Shown: piece after piece, positions 22,395 to 32,160 of the stretch
Position numbering within the stretch: position 1 is the stretch's first letter
Layout: every line of letters begins with the position of its first letter
Assembly: GCF_018917235.1 (NCBI RefSeq)
Contig: NZ_JAHLOF010000007.1
Span: forward strand, 1-64,000
Direction of reading: 5' to 3'
Length of the DNA: 64,000 nucleotides
Source of the DNA: Metaclostridioides mangenotii
GTDB taxonomy: Bacteria; Bacillota; Clostridia; Peptostreptococcales; Peptostreptococcaceae
Position numbers and translations under genes: made by a program
The notes under the pieces: model-generated
What the model was told of the DNA's origin: nothing
Seen by the model: only the letters and a program-made list of their open reading frames with translations
The model's database searches: none

Positions 22395-24002
22395 TTAGTC
22401 AAACATCTGGTATATTCTTACAGCAAGTAATACATTAACCTTAGATTCATAATCAGTAAGATCATCATCAACCAGTTCACATATTTTTTTATACCTATAC
22501 TTCATTGTGTTGTAGTGTATAAACATATCCTTTGCGGAATTTTTTAAATTCCAATCGTTATCTATAATACAAATCAAAGTTTTTAAAAGCTCTGAATTGT
22601 AGTTTTCATCATGATCTAGAATACCGGATAGTTTCTCTTTATAAAATATCTTCGTCTCTTCATTTTTATAGATTGTATACAAAAGTCTGTAAACACCTAA
22701 CTTTTCATATAAAATAGTTGCATCATGCCCCTTATGAATAACTCTACCAATTTTGATAGATAAATTTGCTTCTTCATAACTTTTATGTGTTTCCATAACA
22801 TCAGATTTTATACTACCAAACCCTACAGTTGCAGTGAACTTATGTTTACTAGAAATTACAGCTCTTAAATCATCACCTAATTTTTTTACATAATTATCGA
22901 AATCACTTTCATTTTTATCATCTTGTTGTATTAAAAATACTATCCTATCACTAAACTTAACGTATACAGTGTCATTGTAAGTTATCTTCATGAAATCTAC
23001 GCACGTTTGTAGTATTTTCTTACTTTCATTCTCTAGTTTATCTATAGAAGATTTATTCTCTAACTTTAAATATTCTTCTTTGAAATCATCAATATCTACA
23101 ACCATAGCGCATATGCTTCCAGAAAAGTCCCATCCATATATAGATGCTCTACTTTTTATCTCATCTTTAAACTTAATATTATTCATTATAAGGTCTTGTA
23201 CAAATTCATTTCTATGTCTTTCTTTAATCTGCATACTAGAAATCTTTTTCTGAACATCTAGTATAATGGCTGTATTCACATGTGATAATGCATTATTTGC
23301 ATCACTGTCAATTGTAAATCCATTTTCATTTAAAAATATGATATATCCATATGTCTCGATATTAACTCCTATTCTATAATTGTCAAATTCCTCGAGTATT
23401 GATTTAATATTCATCTTTTTCATATTCTCGTACATATGGTTTTTATTATTAGAAAAATACATCTTTTGAAAATGTAAATCATAATACATTAGATTCTCTT
23501 TTAATAAATCAGATAGTACATCTATGATAACTTGCATTCCTTCGTTATTTATAACTATATTAGAAAACCTGTTATTAATTTCCTCAGATAACTTTAGTGA
23601 TTCAGACTGATGATCTATGATCTGTATAAGAGCGGGATTTATTACATCAATAAATGCAAATCTAAATGGAACGTCTATTATAGGAAAGTTTAATTCATCA
23701 GCTTTTTGCTTAACATCATCTGGTAGTATTTTTATAAATCTAGATAGTTTAATGAATAGTGAAGACATTCCATTATCGTGCAATTTCTGTATCGTATTTA
23801 CAAATTGATCAGGATTTATTTTGAATATATATCCACTGCATAAAACAATTTCATAACCATTGGTCCATGGAAATGGATCTGGAGCATCCATTACTGTTAT
23901 TGATCTTACAACTCTATCTAAACCATTCTCTCCAGCAATAACAGTCATTCCTTCAAATTGCGGATTATTTAAAATATCTCTTACAGAAGTTTCATTTCCC
24001 AA
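22395..24002 (-). CDS. PucR family transcriptional regulator
   Basis: N-terminal PucR sensory domain (VRDILNNPQFEGMTVIAGENGLDR) and C-terminal HTH (KNSAKDMFIHYNTMKYRYKKI). Confidence 0.9.
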   Translation of the reverse strand: MGNETSVRDILNNPQFEGMTVIAGENGLDRVVRSITVMDAPDPFPWTNGYEIVLCSGYIFKINPDQFVNTIQKLHDNGMSSLFIKLSRFIKILPDDVKQKADELNFPIIDVPFRFAFIDVINPALIQIIDHQSESLKLSEEINNRFSNIVINNEGMQVIIDVLSDLLKENLMYYDLHFQKMYFSNNKNHMYENMKKMNIKSILEEFDNYRIGVNIETYGYIIFLNENGFTIDSDANNALSHVNTAIILDVQKKISSMQIKERHRNEFVQDLIMNNIKFKDEIKSRASIYGWDFSGSICAMVVDIDDFKEEYLKLENKSSIDKLENESKKILQTCVDFMKITYNDTVYVKFSDRIVFLIQQDDKNESDFDNYVKKLGDDLRAVISSKHKFTATVGFGSIKSDVMETHKSYEEANLSIKIGRVIHKGHDATILYEKLGVYRLLYTIYKNEETKIFYKEKLSGILDHDENYNSELLKTLICIIDNDWNLKNSAKDMFIHYNTMKYRYKKICELVDDDLTDYESKVNVLLAVRIYQMFD

Positions 24003-24074
24003 AAGTTACCCTCCTTAATGATATGTTCTACATTTGCATCGTACTTGAATAAAAGAAAAAGAAGGTCTCCCTTC

Positions 24075-24788
24075 TTATAAATCTGCTTGTTTAAGTGTAG
24101 CATTATTTATTATATACTCTTCACTATTTTTTATATGTGTTAATGCACTTTTTTCTGCTGTTATAACATCTCCATCAATAATGGCCTTAACAAGTTTTTC
24201 GTGTTCATCAACAATCCTTAGTGATATATCGTACCCACTCATATATGACAACCTAAATTTATATTCTTTTTCCCAAATAATTTTAGTAGTCTTAGTCAAT
24301 GATTTATTATTAGCTATATTAAATATATAATGATGTAGTTCTATATCAAGTTCCGAAATCGCTACCATTAAACTTTTATCTTCTTTTTCTGATAAATCTT
24401 TAATTTTTTTTATTATTTGTTTTAATTTTTCTATATCTTTTTCATTTCTTCTCTTAGCTGCCAATTTTGCTGCCAAACTTTCTAGACTCGCTCTTACTTC
24501 CAAAACATCTAAAATTTCTTTTAAAGACATATTTGTTACATAAGCACCTTTTCTAGGTAACATCACTACTAAATCTTCAAGTTCGAGCTTTCTGATCGCT
24601 TCCCTTACAGGTGTTCTACTTACTCCTAAACCTTCTGCAAGTTGTATTTCCATTAGTCTTTGTCCAGGTTTTAATCTTCCTGTTAGAATCGATTCTCTTA
24701 AGTTTTCAAAAACTACATCTCTCAATGGTTTAAAATTGTTCAAATCTAGCTTAGGTAAGTTATACATTGATTTCAGCTCCTTTATCAC
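24075..24788 (-). CDS. GntR/FadR family regulator
   Basis: LRESILTGRLKPGQRLMEIQLAEGLGVSRTPVREAIRKLE plus FCD domain. Confidence 0.93.
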   Translation of the reverse strand: MIKELKSMYNLPKLDLNNFKPLRDVVFENLRESILTGRLKPGQRLMEIQLAEGLGVSRTPVREAIRKLELEDLVVMLPRKGAYVTNMSLKEILDVLEVRASLESLAAKLAAKRRNEKDIEKLKQIIKKIKDLSEKEDKSLMVAISELDIELHHYIFNIANNKSLTKTTKIIWEKEYKFRLSYMSGYDISLRIVDEHEKLVKAIIDGDVITAEKSALTHIKNSEEYIINNATLKQADL

Positions 24789-25641
24789 TATTTTTAGTAA
24801 AATATACTTGCTTATATCTTTTTAATAGCTCCACTTTACATTTCAATGCATCCTCTTCACTTTTAAATATCCCAAAAACTGTTGGGCCGCTACCACTCAT
24901 TAACGTCCCTAAAGCATTAAAATCCATAATTATACTTTCTATTTCATTTATTACTTTGTGTTTTTTTGAAGTCACACTTTCTAAGACATTTACCATATTT
25001 TTTGAAACAGTTTCTATATCTTCTTCCTCTAGTTTTTGTAATAATAACTTTGTATTAGGTCTAGTATCTACATTTGCCATATTTAAGTTTTGGTATACTT
25101 CTTTTGTAGAAACAAACAAATTAGGTTTACAAACCACTATGTTAGTACCATCAGGAAGCCCTTTTATATAGGTTAATTTCTCACCTATATTTTGAGCTAA
25201 TGCGGGTCTGCCTGAAATACAAAATGGAACATCTGATCCCAACCTAAGGCCTAAGTTTTGAAGTTCTTCTTCTCTTAAATTAAGGTCCCATAATTTATTA
25301 AGACCTACTAATATTGCTGCAGCGTTAGAACTACCACCAGCTAACCCAGCTGCAATAGGAATGTGTTTCTCTATGTATATTTCTAAACCTTTACTAATAT
25401 TAAACTCTTTTTTTATTAATACCGCAGCTTTATAGGCTATATTTCGTCTATCTAAAGGCATATTTGAGCTATTGCTTTTAATTATTATTTTTTTATTATC
25501 TAATTCCTTTATTTTGATAATATCATGCAAATCTATAGATTGCATTATCATCTCAACTAGTGAATATCCATCTTCTCTTCTACCTACCACATCAATTGAC
25601 AAATTGATCTTAGCTCTGCTCTTTAACTGTATAAAACCCAT
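24760..25641 (-). CDS. ispE: 4-(cytidine 5'-diphospho)-2-C-methyl-D-erythritol kinase
   Basis: SRAKINLSIDVVGRREDGYS, HIPIAAGLAGGSSNAAA, GSGPTVFG. Confidence 0.96.
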   Translation of the reverse strand: MGFIQLKSRAKINLSIDVVGRREDGYSLVEMIMQSIDLHDIIKIKELDNKKIIIKSNSSNMPLDRRNIAYKAAVLIKKEFNISKGLEIYIEKHIPIAAGLAGGSSNAAAILVGLNKLWDLNLREEELQNLGLRLGSDVPFCISGRPALAQNIGEKLTYIKGLPDGTNIVVCKPNLFVSTKEVYQNLNMANVDTRPNTKLLLQKLEEEDIETVSKNMVNVLESVTSKKHKVINEIESIIMDFNALGTLMSGSGPTVFGIFKSEEDALKCKVELLKRYKQVYFTKNSDKGAEINV

Positions 25642-25822
25642 AACTGCCTCCTGTATACTTAATACAAATTTTATGTATATATCACTATTATACTATAAAA
25701 GTATACCTTGCTTCATTACCTTTTTACTATTTTGAAAAAAGTTTAATCTTATATAATTTTATTATTTTTTATATAAAATCTTAGAGATATTTGAGGTTAC
25801 AATATTTTTTTCCTGAATATAT

Positions 25823-26026
25823 AAAAAAATGCAGTCAATCTTTTACAATTGACTGCTCGACAAGTAATATATTTATCTTTTCCAAAGTGCAGTAAAATAC
25901 CATTCACTGAATGCTCTGGCAACTGCTCCGAAGTATCTAGCCAAAACCCGATTTTCGGAGTATCTTTTAAAATTCTGAATACAGCAGGAATGAAATAGTC
26001 TTCTTAACCTATATTTGAGAGAGTTT
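25823..26026 (-). ncRNA. candidate structured non-coding RNA with intrinsic terminator (boundaries approximate)
   Basis: Stems CTCCGAA/TTCGGAG, CCAGAG/CTTTGG and CATTCA/TGAATG, then GCAGTCAAT...ATTGACTGC plus T7; no usable start codon in the one long open frame. Confidence 0.45.
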
Positions 26027-26040
26027 TTATACTTTTAATT

Positions 26041-27591
26041 TTAACTAAGCATAGCAACTTTCTTTTCAAGAATTAGACACTTACCTTCTTGAATTGGTTC
26101 TTCCAGGCTAATATCATTTAAATCTGCTATCTCAGATTCAGTTGTATTATACTTCTTAGCTATATTCCAGAATGTATCTCCTTTTTTACACATATACACT
26201 ATGATACTTGGAGCATTCGAAAGGTCGTAAGGCCCTTGGTCCTCTCCTTTAACTATAAAGCTTTCTGTGTTTTTATCTAGAGCTTCTGTAACCCTCTTAA
26301 GCCTTACATTTAAATCTATCTGATCTCTATTTAGATCAGCATCAACCTTGTCAATTGATACTGTATTAAATACTGTAGATACATCTGTCATATTTTCTAT
26401 AGGCATATCATTCTCAAATGGAATTTCTTCGCTTATTGTGTACACCATTTTTAAGCCTTCAACAGGTACATATAATACGTCTAATTTAACTATACCTTGT
26501 ATTACACTTTTGTTGTCTTCTACATATGAATTCTCGATTGAAGCAGTACAGCAAACGCTTACTATATCTTTTATTTGTATATCGTCATTGTCATTTCTTA
26601 GATTCTCTCTTACTGTAAATGTATCTTCAAAATTACTTAGTGCTTTATTTAATTTTATTGGTTTATGGTCGAACTTTATCATTGTCTGTGGTGAATATGC
26701 ATCTTGTAATACTTCTCTCGTAACTTCATCAGTTACCTTAACTTTACAAAGAGCAGTACAGTCGATTTCTAGTACTCCATTAGAACTATCGGAACTTTGT
26801 TTGAAATTATGGTTGAAGTCAGAAATAGTTAGCAATACCTCTTCCTTCATTCCATCGCCTACACCAGCCATCTCCACAAATTGAGTAAACTCTATACCCA
26901 ATCTATCTAATTCTACCAGTTCACCCTCATAAGTACTTGCAAGAGGATTTATCTCCAAAACTCCTCCTACTATAACTTTATTATCCGTTACTCTGCTTTC
27001 CTTAACCCTTATGCAAGGATTTAAGCTTATAATCGATTGTATTTCATCTGTATTAATATTTATAGTATCTCTTATAGAGCTATCTGACTGTTCTATACCT
27101 ACTATATCCTGAAATTTGATCTCTTTTCTATGTTTTTGTATGCCTTCAACTTGAGAAACATCTTTTACTATATCTAAGGCCTGCTTTTCAAATAAACTTC
27201 CTCTGACATTCATAAGAGCTCCTATTTTTAGCTTCCTTTCATTCATAATAGTACAGTCCATATGCTCTACTTCTGGGAATAGCATGTGGTCCATATTGTG
27301 TAGTACATTGTCTTTTTCTACTACCTCGTTTATATCTATCTTTCCATCAACGTTTGAGACAGTCTTTTTATCATCAGCTATGTAAATTACATTGTAGTTA
27401 AAGCTTCCTCTTAGAAGTATTTTTCCATCTGTTGCTTCAACTTTTCTAAATGATATGTACCCTTCAGTTTTGACAATTTCATAGACATCCATCTTTTTAT
27501 CTGGCACAACAGTCTCCGCTTCAATAAAAGTCTGGAATTTTCCAAAGTCTATTCTATTATCAAGTTTAATTACATCTTTAATAAGTTCCAT
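26041..27591 (-). CDS. sipL: DUF3794 + LysM spore morphogenesis protein (SipL-like)
   Basis: Repeated DUF3794-type segments, C-terminal LysM (YMCKKGDTFWNIAKKYNTTESEIADLN), location beside veg and yabG. Confidence 0.85.
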   Translation of the reverse strand: MELIKDVIKLDNRIDFGKFQTFIEAETVVPDKKMDVYEIVKTEGYISFRKVEATDGKILLRGSFNYNVIYIADDKKTVSNVDGKIDINEVVEKDNVLHNMDHMLFPEVEHMDCTIMNERKLKIGALMNVRGSLFEKQALDIVKDVSQVEGIQKHRKEIKFQDIVGIEQSDSSIRDTININTDEIQSIISLNPCIRVKESRVTDNKVIVGGVLEINPLASTYEGELVELDRLGIEFTQFVEMAGVGDGMKEEVLLTISDFNHNFKQSSDSSNGVLEIDCTALCKVKVTDEVTREVLQDAYSPQTMIKFDHKPIKLNKALSNFEDTFTVRENLRNDNDDIQIKDIVSVCCTASIENSYVEDNKSVIQGIVKLDVLYVPVEGLKMVYTISEEIPFENDMPIENMTDVSTVFNTVSIDKVDADLNRDQIDLNVRLKRVTEALDKNTESFIVKGEDQGPYDLSNAPSIIVYMCKKGDTFWNIAKKYNTTESEIADLNDISLEEPIQEGKCLILEKKVAMLS

Positions 27592-27685
27592 AGTTTACCC
27601 TCCTAATACAAAAATAAAATATCACACTATATTTATATTAAAAGAACAAAAAAAAAATTACACCTATTTTAAATAGGCATAATTT

Positions 27686-27952
27686 TTAACTTATCTGTAA
27701 ATTATCTTGATCTCTGAAAACTTGTAGTTTAACGTTAGATGTCAATAGGTCCGAATAGCTATATGATACTCTAGGGTATCCGTTACTCTCATCATCTAGT
27801 TTTATAACAAACACGCTTGGATATACTTTTTCTAGTATTCCCTCTTTAGTAATAATCTGCTTTCTTCCTTTATTGGCCTTCAATAAAATTTTCTTGCCAA
27901 TGTGTCTTTCTAAGCTCATTCTGATTTTATCCAAAGTCTGAACAGTAGCCAC
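27686..27952 (-). CDS. veg: Veg family protein
   Basis: SLERHIGKKILLKANKGRKQIITKEGILEKVYPSVFVIKLD. Likely GTG start after AAGGTGA. Confidence 0.88.
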   Translation of the reverse strand: MATVQTLDKIRMSLERHIGKKILLKANKGRKQIITKEGILEKVYPSVFVIKLDDESNGYPRVSYSYSDLLTSNVKLQVFRDQDNLQIS

Positions 27953-28096
27953 AAAATCACCTTCTTTAACGATTATATGTTTACATAATATCATAAATAA
28001 ACATATTTGTCAAATGCATAAACAATAATTTTATATTTTTTTGAAATAAAAGTCAATACTTTTTTTAAAATTTATGAAATTATTGTGAATTTTTTA

Positions 28097-28954
28097 CTAT
28101 ATCATCATTTTTGGCATGGCCCATCTGAATTTTCCTCTAGTTTCAGAACCTCCTACTCCCTTAACTCCTGTGACTGTTTGCTCTATTACTTCTTCTATCG
28201 GAACTACTACATCAATTCTAGAACAAGCTATTTTTTCAACAATAAAAACAGGGTCCAACGCGTGTATCATTATTCTTCCAGGAGAACTCGCATAGTTAGC
28301 CCCTGCCCCTATAATTTTCTCATAATTTGATTGGCATGCTCCTGCAAATATCACCAAACTATCTAAGTTTGGTTGCCATTTTCTGGCTTCTTTTACTGCC
28401 TTAATAAAGTTTAAAGAGTTTCTATAATTATTTATATTATCTACACTGCCTCTTTTAAGAGTCATTGAATCATGGCCCGTTATTACAAGTATATCCGGGT
28501 TGTATTTTTCCAAGAGACCTCTAACTTCTTTATATTGATTTGACTCTGACACTGCAGCCCCAGCAGCTGGAATTCCAAGCTCAGCATATACATCTAGGCA
28601 GATATTCAAATACTCTTTATCGCCATCAATTTGTAGAACTTTTCCAGGTATCCCATATGCATTGGCGGTAGCTTGAAGTTTAGGTATTGATCTTGTCATC
28701 TTCTTTTCCCTATCTTTAGCCTTTTTTACTGATCTAGATAATCTAGTTTCAACTTCTTTATCTATTAATATCTCCCTCAAATCAGGAGCTGTAACCGGCA
28801 CTAAATCGTCTAACTTAGCATCTGCTATAATCCTAAAGGCAACACCCTTTAAAATTGCTATTTTATCTCCTGTTTCATCTGTACCAAAAGATACTATTTT
28901 GAAGATTATATCTTTATTATATGATTCTCTAGCTACAACGTCTCCTATCTTCAT
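28097..28954 (-). CDS. yabG: sporulation-specific protease YabG
   Basis: MKIGDVVARESYNKDIIFKI, VLQIDGDKEYL, CQSNYEKIIGAGANYASSPGRIMIHALDP. Confidence 0.92.
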   Translation of the reverse strand: MKIGDVVARESYNKDIIFKIVSFGTDETGDKIAILKGVAFRIIADAKLDDLVPVTAPDLREILIDKEVETRLSRSVKKAKDREKKMTRSIPKLQATANAYGIPGKVLQIDGDKEYLNICLDVYAELGIPAAGAAVSESNQYKEVRGLLEKYNPDILVITGHDSMTLKRGSVDNINNYRNSLNFIKAVKEARKWQPNLDSLVIFAGACQSNYEKIIGAGANYASSPGRIMIHALDPVFIVEKIACSRIDVVVPIEEVIEQTVTGVKGVGGSETRGKFRWAMPKMMI

Positions 28955-29037
28955 AGTGAATAAACCTCCAATAAAATATTCTTAGTCTATACTATGTTTA
29001 ATATAATGATTTGTTTACTAGCTAGTTCATCTGTACT

Positions 29038-29979
29038 TTATAAAACATCTTTAATTACTCTAAGGACGTTTTTATTGTAAATTTTCTCTATTTGATCCTC
29101 TGAGAAACCTTCTTTTTTTAGTGGATCATAAAGTTTTCCCATTTCAGATGCGTCTTTTATATCTAAATTTGATTCTATACCATCAAAGTCACTTCCAATG
29201 GCAATTACATCTATTCCGCCTACATTATGAATATGTTTTATATGATTTACCATATACTCTAATTTACTATCAACTCCTTGGTCTTCGGATAAAAAAGTAT
29301 GATAAAAGTTTATACCTGTAACACCACCGCAGTTCGCAATAACTTTAATCATATCATCAGTTAAATTTCTAGAATGGTTTGTAACAGCTCTAGCATTTGA
29401 GTGAGTGGCTATTATAGGCTTTCTAGATATTTCTGCAATATCATAAAAACCTCCATCTGATATATGTGAAACGTCTATAATCATTCCTAATTCATTCATT
29501 GTATGTACTACTTCTCTTCCAAAATCTTTAAGCCCTTTTTTTCTGAATTTTTCCTCATTATGAGGATAACAAAGCTCATTTTCGTGATTCCAACTAAGTG
29601 TTATCATTCTGACACCTAAATCGTAAAATTTATTTAAGTATTCGATTTTTCCTTCTAAAACAGCTCCCTCTTCTATAGATAAAAGCGCCGTCACTTTATT
29701 ATGCTGTTGATTTTTCATGATTTCATCGTAATTTGTAGCAAGTTTTATAAATTCTTTGTTATTGTCCATTTCTTCATGAAACTTTTTAGCCATACTCATA
29801 CAATAATCGTATGGATTTTTGATTACATCAAGGTCTATATAAAGCGCAAATGTCTGAGCTAAACAGTTACCTTTTATAAGTTTTTCAATATCAACGTGAA
29901 AATCATTTTTTTTAAGGCCACATTTATTATCATCCATAAGTTTTGAAACTGTATCACAATGTAAATCTATAAACTTCAT
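29038..29979 (-). CDS. membrane dipeptidase (M19 family)
   Basis: DLHCDTVSKL, IDVSHISDGGFYDIAEI, ATHSNARAV. Confidence 0.92.
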   Translation of the reverse strand: MKFIDLHCDTVSKLMDDNKCGLKKNDFHVDIEKLIKGNCLAQTFALYIDLDVIKNPYDYCMSMAKKFHEEMDNNKEFIKLATNYDEIMKNQQHNKVTALLSIEEGAVLEGKIEYLNKFYDLGVRMITLSWNHENELCYPHNEEKFRKKGLKDFGREVVHTMNELGMIIDVSHISDGGFYDIAEISRKPIIATHSNARAVTNHSRNLTDDMIKVIANCGGVTGINFYHTFLSEDQGVDSKLEYMVNHIKHIHNVGGIDVIAIGSDFDGIESNLDIKDASEMGKLYDPLKKEGFSEDQIEKIYNKNVLRVIKDVL

Positions 29980-30089
29980 AATTATTCCCCACTTTCACGA
30001 TGTTTTTATAATATAAATTATTTAAGAATCAATAAAATTATATCACGATATAATAAACTATTTTATAATCAATTCTATTTTCAAAATCT

Positions 30090-30533
30090 TTAACCATGTA
30101 ATAATTTATTTACAAGTTTTATAAGGCAAGCTTCAAATTTAGCATTATCCACTTCTTTTCTCTTTTTCGGATTTGAGGTTTTAAATCCTCCTCTTCTAGC
30201 TGTACTGTTTAGATGTCTCTCAAATAACATTTGATCTATATTATCTAATGTATATAAAAATCCATTTTGATGTATGACAAAGGCTTTTTTCCCAAGAGCC
30301 ATAGAAGCCAATCCATAATCTTGGGTTACAAGTATATCTTTTTCTTTAATTTTATTTATAATTGCGAAATCTACTGAGTCACTTCCTTTTTCTACCACAA
30401 TAACATTACTGTAACCGTCGTTTATATCGTGAGTTGTATCAGTGAACATTTTTACTTTAAGGCCATAATCTTTCGCGACCTTTACAATCTCTTTTTTTAC
30501 GGGACATGCATCAGCATCAACGAAAATTACCAT
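30090..30533 (-). CDS. YaiI/YqxD family protein (DUF188)
   Basis: VDADACPVKKEI, GSDSVDFAIINKI, LVTQDYGLASMAL. Confidence 0.92.
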   Translation of the reverse strand: MVIFVDADACPVKKEIVKVAKDYGLKVKMFTDTTHDINDGYSNVIVVEKGSDSVDFAIINKIKEKDILVTQDYGLASMALGKKAFVIHQNGFLYTLDNIDQMLFERHLNSTARRGGFKTSNPKKRKEVDNAKFEACLIKLVNKLLHG

Positions 30534-30677
30534 AATTTCTCCAATCTTCGAAATAAAAAACTATCTCATCATAATTCACTATAAAATTATATTGAGATAG
30601 TTTATGTTGACAATGTTAAATTTTTATATAAAATGCCTATGATATCTTTCTAAAAGTTATTTTCCTCAAAACAACTA

Positions 30678-31175
30678 TTATTTACCACAACATTTTTTGT
30701 ATTTTTTACTACTTCCACATGGACAAGGATCATTTCTACCAATTTTTTCTTCTTTAACTATAATTTTAGACTTTTTGTAGTCTTTGATTACTTGTTTTCT
30801 ATGATCTAATGACAGTATATCATCCCAGCCTGGAAGTCCATATAACCAATGAGCTTCTACATTTACCATATTAAAGAATAGTTTTTCCAAGTCAATTTTC
30901 AAAGATACTTCTGAATCAGCTTCTATATCCTCTAATACTACATCTTCCTTTAAACTTTCACTTATTCCATCTATGAATCCCATAAAGTACTCATTTGATG
31001 TATTAAACTTCTCAGCAAGTTCACTTACTTTTCCTTCTACAACGTCTAATTTTTCATTTAAAATCTCGTTATATATACTAGCCTCAACTTTTAAATAGTC
31101 TTCCCAAAATTTAACTTCGGCGTCTTGGCTCTCATGATTGTCACTTAAATCATTCCAAGAATCAAATAAACTCAT
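30678..31175 (-). CDS. SEC-C metal-binding domain protein
   Basis: C-terminal [20 protein letters not shown]. Confidence 0.9.
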   Translation of the reverse strand: MSLFDSWNDLSDNHESQDAEVKFWEDYLKVEASIYNEILNEKLDVVEGKVSELAEKFNTSNEYFMGFIDGISESLKEDVVLEDIEADSEVSLKIDLEKLFFNMVNVEAHWLYGLPGWDDILSLDHRKQVIKDYKKSKIIVKEEKIGRNDPCPCGSSKKYKKCCGK

Positions 31176-31256
31176 AAGTTTTCCTCCTAAATTACCTTAT
31201 ATTTATACAGTATCTTTTGATCTTCTACAAAATTTCTGTACTGGCTTTATTAACTA

Positions 31257-31961
31257 TTACATTATATCATAATTAAACAATTCTTTTAACACCTTAATAG
31301 CATAGTTTTGATCAATGAAAAAAGGACTTGTTGCAACTGTTATAACAGTTGATTTCTCTATGTATTCTTTAATTTTGCTCATTTTAAAGTCTCTATTTAT
31401 GTAGTCCATATCCTTCGAGAATATATCTAAATCTATATCTAGTACATATTCACCGGTTATCTCCAAGTTAAAGCTATACATACTGTCTACTATTATAACT
31501 TCTGAGAATAAATTATACTCTAGCGCAGGCTTAATAAAATTTCCAACATTTAGAACTTCATTTGTATATCTAAAAACATCATCTATATCTTCTATATTTA
31601 CATTGTAGTTTTCTGGAGCTCTAGTATCCTTATGTTGATCTACATGTACTAATTTACACCCTTTTTCAAAGCCTCCAGACAAAAAACTATTTATCCAAAA
31701 GTAAAATGCATGATTGTGATTGTCAAATATATAAACTTTTTTACCATTAAAATTGTATTCTACTAAGTTTTTTAAGCCTTTACAAAGAATCTCTTCTCCA
31801 TTCTCAACTTCATTAAAACAGACTTCATCTCCTAATACAACGTCGTTTAGATCTCCATTTATAAGCCTTGGTACAAATATACTTTTGTTACTTCTTTCAT
31901 CATATGAAAATATATTATTACCTACAGGTCTGTTTATATAGAATCCAGTGTATTTATCCAT
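31257..31961 (-). CDS. UPF0489 family protein
   Basis: VYIFDNHNHAFYFW, LVHVDQHKDTR, YVLDIDLDIFS. Confidence 0.75.
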   Translation of the reverse strand: MDKYTGFYINRPVGNNIFSYDERSNKSIFVPRLINGDLNDVVLGDEVCFNEVENGEEILCKGLKNLVEYNFNGKKVYIFDNHNHAFYFWINSFLSGGFEKGCKLVHVDQHKDTRAPENYNVNIEDIDDVFRYTNEVLNVGNFIKPALEYNLFSEVIIVDSMYSFNLEITGEYVLDIDLDIFSKDMDYINRDFKMSKIKEYIEKSTVITVATSPFFIDQNYAIKVLKELFNYDIM

Positions 31962-32048
31962 AAATTTTCCTCCTCTCGACTTATCTTATATAGTATACAA
32001 TTTTTCATGTATTATATAAATATATTATATAACTTCCTATAAATAAAA

Positions 32049-32079
32049 ATGGGGATGAACATTTATAGTTCATCCCCAT
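32049..32079 (-). terminator. intrinsic terminator-like hairpin
   Basis: ATGGGGATGAAC atttata GTTCATCCCCAT. Confidence 0.6.
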
Positions 32080-32097
32080 ATTATATTGTGTACATAA

Positions 32098-32160
32098 ATC
32101 AATTCCGTTTATATTAACAGTTTAAGCAATCAATTCCGTTTATATTAACAAGTTTAAGCT
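32098..32160. repeat. two-copy imperfect tandem repeat (~31 bp unit)
   Basis: ATCAATTCCGTTTATATTAACAGTTTAAGCA then ATCAATTCCGTTTATATTAACAAGTTTAAGCT. Confidence 0.9.
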
